Notes under the pieces: generated by a model
Database searches by the model: none
What the model saw: the letters and a program-made list of their open reading frames with translations, nothing else
What the model was told of the DNA's origin: nothing
Program-made: the position numbers and the translations under genes
DNA from: Alphaproteobacteria bacterium
GTDB lineage: Bacteria; Pseudomonadota; Alphaproteobacteria; Rs-D84
Length of the DNA stretch: 36,151 bases
Direction of reading: 5' to 3'
Assembly (NCBI GenBank): GCA_017466525.1
Contig: JAFTTY010000009.1
Coordinates: 1 to 36,151 of the forward strand
Shown here: piece after piece, positions 1 through 5,437 of the stretch
Layout of the letters: every line of letters starts with the position of its first letter
Position numbering within the stretch: position 1 is the stretch's first letter

Positions 1-333
1 GTCCATTTTACCACCGATGATTGTCATATTTGGATGTTCATCTGCAAATTTGGCCAATACTTTGGTGACCGCCAAACCATCTGTCGCAACAGCAACAGCG
101 GTCGGACGTTTCAACATGTCAGATACAGGTTCAAATTCAGTATCTTTTAACGCCAACTTCATCAAACGGTTTTTGACAACTTTGAATACAGAAACCAATG
201 GGCGCAATTCGTTGCGCAGTGTTTCGAATTCTTTTACTGTCAAACCATGGTTTTCAATGATGAAAACACCGTTTGCTTCTTTCAGGGACGACTGCAACGC
301 TGAAATCAGATCTGATTTTTCTTCGCGTTTCAT
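1..333 (-). CDS. rplJ: 50S ribosomal protein L10 (N-terminal part)
   Basis: L10 forms the base of the ribosomal stalk and carries the L7/L12 dimers. The window holds the first 111 codons; the gene runs off the left edge. The translation begins MKREEKSDLI and contains the L10-typical stretch FKVVKNRLMKLAL followed by RPTAVAVATD. The ATG at 333 has an AAGGA ribosome binding site about eight bases upstream. It lies downstream of rplK-rplA, and the 183-base gap to rplA carries an L10-leader-like RNA, so it is probably feedback regulated by L10/L12. Partial only because of the window boundary. Confidence 0.95.
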   Translation of the reverse strand, partial: MKREEKSDLISALQSSLKEANGVFIIENHGLTVKEFETLRNELRPLVSVFKVVKNRLMKLALKDTEFEPVSDMLKRPTAVAVATDGLAVTKVLAKFADEHPNMTIIGGKMD

Positions 334-359
334 CTATTTTTCCTTCAAGCTTCTGTTTT

Positions 360-513
360 GTTAAACTTTCCATCCAGGTTTCCCCGGGTGGGGCTTTGTT
401 TCCTGCCCCAAAGAATTTTTTCTTTGTCTATGATGGAAATTAAGTGTCGCCACACCATCAGTCTTGGACAGAAATCTGTTTTTGCGACCAAGGATTTTGA
501 CCATGGTCGCAAT
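360..513 (-). promoter_or_regulatory. L10-type leader RNA upstream of rplJ
   Basis: This rplA-rplJ spacer is rich in complementary arms on the minus strand. Arms TTTCCATC (439-432) and GATGGAAA (374-367) close a domain. The domain contains CAAAGAA/TTCTTTG and GGGGC/GCCCC hairpins and a GGGGAAACC segment close to the rplJ start. Such multi-helix leaders bind the L10(L12)4 complex and repress rplJL translation. A separate hairpin, TTGCGACCA/TGGTCGCAA (512-504 with 490-482), sits directly after rplA; it is followed by AAAAAC rather than a U-run, so it is more likely a processing or attenuation stem than a terminator. Assignment rests on position and fold, not on a covariance search. Confidence 0.7.
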
Positions 514-516
514 TAA

Positions 517-1191
517 TTATTTTGCGTCTACTTTCAGACCAGGACCCTGGGTTGTCGCAACAGAGATACCCAAGATATACTGACCCTTGGCAGATGCAGG
601 CTTTACCTTTTTCAACTGATCAATCAAGGCATTTGCATTTTCAACCAACTTTGCAGTTTCAAATGACATTTTACCAATACCCGCGTGGATGATACCCTTC
701 TTTTCTGCGCGGTATTCAATCTGACCAGCCTTGGCTGTCGCAACAGCGTCTGCAACGTTGTTTGTGACAGTACCCAATTTTGGATTCGGCATCAGACCCG
801 TTGGTCCCAATACACGTGCAATCTTTGACATTTTTGGCATCATGTCTGGTGTCGCAATAACGCGATCAAAATTGATTTCACCAGCTGCAACACGGTCAAT
901 CAAATCTTGACCACCAACAACATCTGCACCAGCTTTTTTCGCATCTTCCTGAGCGTTTTCAGTAAATACTGCAACGCGAACAGTTTTGCCTGTGCCATTT
1001 GGCAAAGACAACATACCACGAATGTTCTGGTCAGCCTTTGTTACATCGATACCCAAACGGATTGCGATTTCCAATGTTTCATCAAACTTTTTGGACGCAT
1101 ATTCACGCAATGCATCAATCGCATCAGCCAAAGCATACACTTTGTCTGTGTCCAAGTTTTTCCAAGTCTGCTGTTTCTTTGTCAGTTTCAT
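517..1191 (-). CDS. rplA: 50S ribosomal protein L1
   Basis: L1 binds 23S rRNA at the L1 stalk and helps move deacylated tRNA out of the E site; it also represses its own operon in many bacteria. The 224-residue product is near the usual length of about 230. It shows the family segments GTGKTVRVAVF, the signature region MPKMSKIARVLGPTGLMPNPK, and GIGKMSFETAKLVENA. The ATG at 1191 follows GGAG by eight bases and lies four bases after the rplK stop, so the two are co-translated. No oddities. Confidence 0.97.
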   Translation of the reverse strand: MKLTKKQQTWKNLDTDKVYALADAIDALREYASKKFDETLEIAIRLGIDVTKADQNIRGMLSLPNGTGKTVRVAVFTENAQEDAKKAGADVVGGQDLIDRVAAGEINFDRVIATPDMMPKMSKIARVLGPTGLMPNPKLGTVTNNVADAVATAKAGQIEYRAEKKGIIHAGIGKMSFETAKLVENANALIDQLKKVKPASAKGQYILGISVATTQGPGLKVDAK

Positions 1192-1195
1192 GATA

Positions 1196-1627
1196 TTACT
1201 CCTCTACCTTTACGCCCATAGAACGACATTGACCCGCAACAATATTCATAGCAGATTCAATGGAAGAGCAATTCAAGTCCGGCATTTTGGCCTCAGCAAT
1301 TTCTTTGATTTGAGCCTGAGAAATTGTGCCAACGAAATCACGACCAGGTTTATGAGAACCAATCTTTAATTTCAATGCCTTTTTAATATAATACGACACA
1401 GGTGGCAATTTCATAATGAATTCGAAACTGCGATCTGTATAAACAGTGATAATACATGGAATTGGCATTCCTGGTTCTTTATCAGATGTTTTGTCGTTAA
1501 ACTGTTTGCAGAATTCTGCGATGTTTACACCAGCAGCACCCAACGCCGGACCAATTGGTGGCGCAGGATTTGCCTGCTTTGCAGGGACGACCAATTTGAC
1601 CAATCCCTTTACTTCTTTCTTTGCCAT
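1196..1627 (-). CDS. rplK: 50S ribosomal protein L11
   Basis: L11 belongs to the GTPase-associated centre together with L10 and 23S rRNA helices 43/44. The product has 143 residues, the standard length. It shows the N-terminal [20 protein letters not shown] segment (the proline-rich switch) and a C-terminal RNA-binding domain ending [10 protein letters not shown]. The start at 1627 is preceded by CGGAGTG. Unlike most genomes, the space between nusG and rplK contains an additional small ORF and a strong hairpin. Confidence 0.97.
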   Translation of the reverse strand: MAKKEVKGLVKLVVPAKQANPAPPIGPALGAAGVNIAEFCKQFNDKTSDKEPGMPIPCIITVYTDRSFEFIMKLPPVSYYIKKALKLKIGSHKPGRDFVGTISQAQIKEIAEAKMPDLNCSSIESAMNIVAGQCRSMGVKVEE

Positions 1628-1656
1628 TTTTCACTCCGTTTTTTCTTCGTTTGTGT

Positions 1657-1684
1657 CGTGGTACGATATGGCGTATCTACCACG
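1657..1684 (-). promoter_or_regulatory. Hairpin in the rplK leader
   Basis: CGTGGTA (1684-1678 on the minus strand) pairs with TACCACG (1663-1657). An inner GATA/TATC pair extends the stem to about 11 base pairs with one bulged base. It lies 30 bases upstream of the rplK start and has no U-run, so it is not an intrinsic terminator. The place is where L1 binds the rplKA mRNA in E. coli, so a translational operator is plausible. That role is inference only. Confidence 0.45.
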
Positions 1685-1734
1685 GTTTGCTGTGATTTTA
1701 CATGATATTTTTCAGAAAACCACAAAAATCTTTT

Positions 1735-1908
1735 TTACTTTTTGCGCGCCCTGTGCATTTCCATCGCCGCATCCACAACTGCTTTGCGATTTTCATCAAT
1801 CATCTTGCACAATTCGGGACTCATTTTGTATTCACGATTGGCCTTACGAACATCTTGTATCGTAACCTCTACACGAATTTCACCAAAAGCATCCCTTGTT
1901 ATCTTCAT
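1735..1908 (-). CDS. Small ORF (57 aa) between nusG and rplK
   Basis: I do not recognise this protein. The ORF starts with ATG at 1908, three bases after the nusG stop, and encodes 57 residues. It begins MKITRDAFGEIRVEVTIQ and ends AAMEMHRARKK. It is highly charged and predicted helical, with no signal peptide and no cysteine motif (one Cys). There is no clear Shine-Dalgarno of its own, so translation would be coupled to nusG termination. The organised codon use, the tight nusG junction and the basic C-terminus all argue for a real gene. Without it the nusG-rplK spacer would be 284 bases, unusually long for this operon. A chance ORF in a leader remains possible. Confidence 0.55.
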   Translation of the reverse strand: MKITRDAFGEIRVEVTIQDVRKANREYKMSPELCKMIDENRKAVVDAAMEMHRARKK

Positions 1909-1911
1909 ACA

Positions 1912-2445
1912 CTAGACCCGTTCAACCTGTTCAAATTCCAATTCCATGCTGGTTTCACGACCAAACACCAGAACCGTCACAGTCATTTTCTGTTTTACAT
2001 TGTCAACATCTGACGCGACACCGTTAAAGCCAGCAAACGGCCCATCAATAACATGAACCTCTTGACCAACTTCGTACATAACATCTTCGGTAACAACAGA
2101 GCCTTCTTCGACCTGTTTTAACAGGCGACGCGCTTCTTCTTCACTAACCGCGATTGGTTTATTCTTGGCACCCAAGAACATAACAACCTGAGGAATTTGT
2201 TTCACCAAGGTAAATGTTTCATTATTCAAAACCATTTGAACAACAATATAACCTGGGAAAAATTTCTTTTCACTTTTTACACGTTTGCCAGCCTTGATTT
2301 CTGTAACCTCACGCGTGGGGACCAAAATTTCGCCAAACAGCGCATTCAAACGACGTTTATCAATCTGTTCACGTAAACCGCGTGCAACCTTGTCTTCACA
2401 CCCAGTATGAACATTCACGACAAACCACTGCATTTTTTCTTCCAT
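1912..2445 (-). CDS. nusG: Transcription termination/antitermination factor NusG
   Basis: NusG binds RNA polymerase, suppresses pausing and links it to Rho or ribosomal S10. The chosen ATG at 2445 (MEEKMQWFVVNVHTG) follows AAAGGA by nine bases and gives 177 residues, the normal size. The NGN domain (MQWFVVNVHTGCEDKVARGL, then FFPGYIVVQM) is followed by the KOW domain with VIDGPFAGFNGVASDVD. Upstream in-frame codons would overlap secE and lack a binding site. It follows secE closely, as in most bacteria. Confidence 0.97.
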   Translation of the reverse strand: MEEKMQWFVVNVHTGCEDKVARGLREQIDKRRLNALFGEILVPTREVTEIKAGKRVKSEKKFFPGYIVVQMVLNNETFTLVKQIPQVVMFLGAKNKPIAVSEEEARRLLKQVEEGSVVTEDVMYEVGQEVHVIDGPFAGFNGVASDVDNVKQKMTVTVLVFGRETSMELEFEQVERV

Positions 2446-2467
2446 TTTATGCTTCCTTTGCCTGTTA

Positions 2468-2647
2468 TTAGAAAACCCAACCAACAATCGCGTTCAGCAC
2501 ACTGTCAACAACAAAAAAGAACAATGCCGCCAAACCAGAAAATACCAATATCATTATTGTTGCACGAATAACACTGTCGCGTGACGGCCATACAATTTTA
2601 AACCATTCACGACGCACAGACTTAAAAAATTCCAGTATTTTCTTCAT
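2468..2647 (-). CDS. secE: Preprotein translocase subunit SecE
   Basis: SecE is the small clamp subunit of the SecYEG channel. The reading frame from ATG 2647 to TAA 2468 encodes 59 residues beginning MKKILEFFKSVRREWFKIVW. That is the amphipathic helix with the conserved E-x3-V-x-WP-S/T motif (REWFKIVWPSR). One transmembrane helix follows (about residues 31-52, rich in I, L, V, F). This is the single-helix form common in alphaproteobacteria. It lies between tRNA-Trp and nusG in the conserved order. Confidence 0.95.
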   Translation of the reverse strand: MKKILEFFKSVRREWFKIVWPSRDSVIRATIMILVFSGLAALFFFVVDSVLNAIVGWVF

Positions 2648-2673
2648 AGAAACTGCCTAAACTATATATTTTT

Positions 2674-2696
2674 TAATTGGCAGGGACAGAAGGAAT
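2674..2696 (-). repeat. Partial duplicate of the tRNA-Trp 3' end
   Basis: Positions 2674-2695 repeat positions 2844-2865, the last part of tRNA-Trp plus its CCA and AATT tail, with one mismatch in 22. On the minus strand the copy reads ATTCCTTCTGTCCCTGCCA. It has no complete T-arm, so it is not a working tRNA. It marks either an old integration or recombination at the tRNA end, or a spreading palindromic element. Confidence 0.7.
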
Positions 2697-2806
2697 GTTC
2701 GCTTTCGCTCACCACTCGTACCGGTTTCGTCGCGCATACGCTTACAAAACCTTACTCGTATGCGAACCCAAATTCTTATTTATTCGGGTTCAATTCCACC
2801 GCCCCT
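2678..2806 (-). repeat. Structured inverted-repeat element in the trnW-secE spacer
   Basis: On the minus strand the ends AGGGGCG..GGAAT (2806 onward) and ATTCC..TGTCCCT (to 2682) can pair, allowing G-U pairs. Inside are two perfect stems: GGGTTC (2786-2791) with GAACCC (2764-2769), and CGTATGCG (2757-2764) with CGCATACG (2733-2740). The result is a compact RNA of about 129 bases ending in CCA, as the tRNA does. It is co-transcribed between tRNA-Trp and secE. Function unknown; it resembles intergenic palindromic elements in its build. Confidence 0.55.
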
Positions 2807-2814
2807 ACTTTTTC

Positions 2815-2839
2815 CAAAACATACACACGGTATGTTTTG
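2815..2839 (-). other. 10-bp perfect hairpin after tRNA-Trp
   Basis: CAAAACATAC pairs perfectly with GTATGTTTTG around a five-base loop. On the minus strand it comes eight bases after the tRNA CCA and is preceded, not followed, by a T-run, so it is not an intrinsic terminator. It could guide processing of the tRNA-Trp/secE transcript. Confidence 0.5.
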
Positions 2840-2847
2840 AAAAAAAT

Positions 2848-2921
2848 TGGCAGGGGCAGAAGGAATCGAACCCTCATCCGCGGTTTTGGAGACCGATATT
2901 CTACCGTTGAACTATGCCCCT
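2848..2921 (-). tRNA. trnW: tRNA-Trp (CCA)
   Basis: On the minus strand the sequence starts AGGGGCATAGTTCAACGGTA. It has an anticodon arm with loop CTCCAAA (anticodon CCA), a T-arm with GGTTCGATTCC, and acceptor TGCCCCT, discriminator G and an encoded CCA. All arms pair. It is the first gene of the secE-nusG-rpl transcript, a common bacterial arrangement. Confidence 0.97.
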
Positions 2922-2969
2922 GGGACCGTACTTGACATGCATATACCGTCACATAGTCGGCGACAGGAT

Positions 2970-2997
2970 AGCATAAAGATACGGAAAATCAAGTCAA
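2970..2997 (-). promoter_or_regulatory. Promoter for trnW-secE-nusG-rpl
   Basis: TTGACT (2997-2992), a 16-base spacer and TATGCT (2975-2970) lie about 50 bases upstream of tRNA-Trp on the minus strand. The -35 is near consensus. It is the only good candidate in the divergent gap before virB8. Confidence 0.6.
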
Positions 2998-3086
2998 AAT
3001 ATTATAATACTTTTCATTTTTTGTCGCAAGAATTATTTTATGCAACACAAAACATAAAATATTAATAAAATCAGCTAATTTTTCCC

Positions 3087-3116
3087 TTGCACACATGGGC
3101 ATCTTTTGTCTACAAT
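3087..3116 (+). promoter_or_regulatory. Promoter of the virB8-9-10 operon
   Basis: TTGCAC (3087-3092), an 18-base spacer and TACAAT (3111-3116) lie 26 bases before the GTG start of virB8. A strong AAGGGGGAG binding site follows at 3127-3135. Confidence 0.55.
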
Positions 3117-3142
3117 CGACATAATCAAGGGGGAGAAACATC

Positions 3143-3820
3143 GTGCAAAATCGCATAGAACCGCCAATTTTAATATCCAGACTGATGACGTTTGTACTGG
3201 CTGCGTCGCTGGTTGTATTGGGGGTTTTGTTTATTACGGTTATAAAAATGTTCCCACTTAATCGCCCAGAAATATTCTTTTTAACCACAGAAAAGCGTGA
3301 TGACCAAGTTATAAAACTGATTGAGATGCCACCTGCCCAAGAAAATTTGGACAACTATAAAAAGGCCTTTATTCGCGAATATATCAGACACAGAAACGAA
3401 GTTTATCCAAATGCTAATGTTATGCAAAAAAAATGGAATTCAGAACATGGAATTGTTCGCACAACATCAACAGACGATGTATTTGCAGATTTTATGAATA
3501 CAAACATGTATATTGCAATAATGAGCAAAATGCCCGATTTTGAATTTCGATGCGATACGCATTTTTATGCGGCGCCAAAATATTTGCAGTCTGACGACCC
3601 GTATCATGACACATATCAGGTGGATTTTAGGTATTTTTGTTCAGATAGTACTGGACAGACCAATCCAAAAGACTATACAATAAAAATAAAGTTAGCAACA
3701 GATGACGAGGTTGATGTCAGGTGGGTAGACAGAATCGAAAATCCATTGGGACTGCGCGTTGAAGAATACGAGGTAGTGTCCGAAAATGGCGATCCGCTAA
3801 ACACGGGCTATCTGCCCTGA
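3143..3820 (+). CDS. virB8: Type IV secretion protein VirB8
   Basis: VirB8 is a bitopic inner-membrane protein that nucleates the type IV secretion channel and contacts VirB9 and VirB10. The product has 225 residues, the usual size. A short cytoplasmic tail is followed by one transmembrane helix (about 13-35) and then a periplasmic NTF2-like domain. Family features are the helical AFIREYIRHRNEV region (near 73-85) and YQVDFRYFCSD near 160. The start is GTG, chosen because AAGGGGGAG lies seven bases upstream and no ATG precedes the membrane helix. It is first in a three-gene operon with virB9 (30-base gap) and virB10. VirB8 is divergent in sequence generally, so the call leans on topology and neighbours as well. 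Confidence 0.85.
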   Translation: MQNRIEPPILISRLMTFVLAASLVVLGVLFITVIKMFPLNRPEIFFLTTEKRDDQVIKLIEMPPAQENLDNYKKAFIREYIRHRNEVYPNANVMQKKWNSEHGIVRTTSTDDVFADFMNTNMYIAIMSKMPDFEFRCDTHFYAAPKYLQSDDPYHDTYQVDFRYFCSDSTGQTNPKDYTIKIKLATDDEVDVRWVDRIENPLGLRVEEYEVVSENGDPLNTGYLP

Positions 3821-3850
3821 TAAACAGATAAAAGAAATGGAAGGTTGGGA

Positions 3851-5389
3851 ATGACATTTACAAAAGCAATTAAGTTAAACCTGTCTGCGTTTTGTTTGGC
3901 TGGACTGTTGTGTCTGCCGGCATATGCGGAAGACTCTGGTATGCAATCTGGTATACAAGAAGCATGGGATAATCCAACTGCAAATATGGCAAGTGGCAGT
4001 ATTAAGCCTGGATACGCCCAACTGACATGGTCGCCAGGTTCTGTATTGCCATTAAAGATGCGTAATGGGATGGTGACATTGGTATCATTACCAAACGGCG
4101 AACAGATTGCGGACGCGGTTGTTGGCGACAAGGGACAGTTTGAAATTCAAACAACACAGGGCGACAGAACAATGTTTATATCGCCTGATCCGTCAAATCA
4201 AGGGTCTGATACAAATTTGATTGTGACGGGCAAGTCAGGCAATAAGTATATATTCTATCTGCGCGCGGAACCATCCAATTCCAGTGAAATTACGTATTCT
4301 CAGGTTGATATTCTGCTGGACGGGAATGGCGTGTTGCCAAACATGGGGTCCCAGGCAACAACATCAGGCGGTGCAAAATCTATATTCCAAAAGTCTGCAA
4401 AGACGACATCTGTGGTTGGGGCAGACGGCGAAGATTATGGCTGGATTAAGTCAATGAAAATTGACCCGTCTGAATTCCGTTTTGACTTGGATATTTTTGT
4501 TCCAAATCCAGACGACTATGTAATTGCACCAGAACGCGTATGGCGCGATCGCATATTTACATATATTGACTTTGGTGACAAGGTTATCGCAATGACACAA
4601 CGACCGGTCGTTTCGTTAATGGTCGAAGGTGGCGAATCGCCTGTTGGATTCCGTACAGACGGCGAAGACGGCAGACTGTTAATTGTAGAAGCGGTTGGCG
4701 ACATGGTGTTACGCAGCGGTCAACGCATTGTATGTATTAAAAAGCGTGAAAAACCATTCTTGATCGCAGACACCGCATCTGTTATGGCATTGGCAGAGGC
4801 AAACGTTGCACAAAGCATGTTATCAGGCCAATCTTTGAACAATATCGCCTATACAGACAGCATGGCCGCGATGAGCATGGGCACAAATTATACAGGCACA
4901 CCTGTATTCGTCGGGAATAATGCGACCGTTAATCAAACAACAGGCGCAGGATATTATATGCCAGCAGGATATGGCGCACCACAAACACCTGTGTCATCGG
5001 GCAGTGTGGTTAACATGTTACCAACACAACGCAGTACCGCAGGTGCATATTTGCCACAAACAAATATCCCACTGATTTCCAGCAATCAAACAGGTGTTGC
5101 AGTTGAATTAAAATCCGATACATCTGTAAAGGCATTGGATGATTATTGGGCGACATTGTTGGCAAAGTTTAGTGGTGATGAAGGTCAAGGATTGCTGACC
5201 CCGTATAAAGATATGGTGTTCTTTTCGGTTGACGAACAGGGTGTTGGCGACCTGGGGGCGGAATCAAAGACAGCGCGTCAGTATAGACTGCGTATCGGGC
5301 CATTGGCAGACATAGAAACAGCGCAAACATTATGTGATAAACTGCTAAAGTTCAGTGGCGTTAGTTGTAGCGTTGTCAGAATGCAATAA
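3851..5389 (+). CDS. virB9: VirB9-like outer-membrane-complex protein with SPOR tail
   Basis: VirB9 is part of the outer-membrane core complex. ATG 3851 (AAGG six bases upstream) gives 512 residues with a signal peptide ending PAYA at about 26. The VirB9 N-domain spans about 52-145 (SLPNGEQIADAVVGD, TNLIVTGKSGNKYIFYL). The C-domain spans about 208-298 (PERVWRDRIFTYIDF, GDMVLRSGQRIVCIKK). A Gln/Ser/Thr-rich linker follows (about 310-420). At about 440-512 lies a SPOR-like domain with YRLRIGPLADIETAQTLCDKL and a paired GVSCSVV. Ordinary VirB9 proteins have 250-300 residues and no SPOR domain, so the C-terminal 200 residues are an added module that may bind denuded septal peptidoglycan. The VirB9 part is secure; the SPOR call is by motif. 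Confidence 0.85.
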   Translation: MTFTKAIKLNLSAFCLAGLLCLPAYAEDSGMQSGIQEAWDNPTANMASGSIKPGYAQLTWSPGSVLPLKMRNGMVTLVSLPNGEQIADAVVGDKGQFEIQTTQGDRTMFISPDPSNQGSDTNLIVTGKSGNKYIFYLRAEPSNSSEITYSQVDILLDGNGVLPNMGSQATTSGGAKSIFQKSAKTTSVVGADGEDYGWIKSMKIDPSEFRFDLDIFVPNPDDYVIAPERVWRDRIFTYIDFGDKVIAMTQRPVVSLMVEGGESPVGFRTDGEDGRLLIVEAVGDMVLRSGQRIVCIKKREKPFLIADTASVMALAEANVAQSMLSGQSLNNIAYTDSMAAMSMGTNYTGTPVFVGNNATVNQTTGAGYYMPAGYGAPQTPVSSGSVVNMLPTQRSTAGAYLPQTNIPLISSNQTGVAVELKSDTSVKALDDYWATLLAKFSGDEGQGLLTPYKDMVFFSVDEQGVGDLGAESKTARQYRLRIGPLADIETAQTLCDKLLKFSGVSCSVVRMQ

Positions 5390-5437
5390 GCAAACATCCT
5401 TGGGTTTGTCACGTTATCATAATGTGGGTTCAAAGTA

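Noticed and set aside
2678..2806. A second tRNA-Trp
   Set aside because: Only the last 20 bases match. There is no D-arm, no anticodon arm and no proper T-arm.
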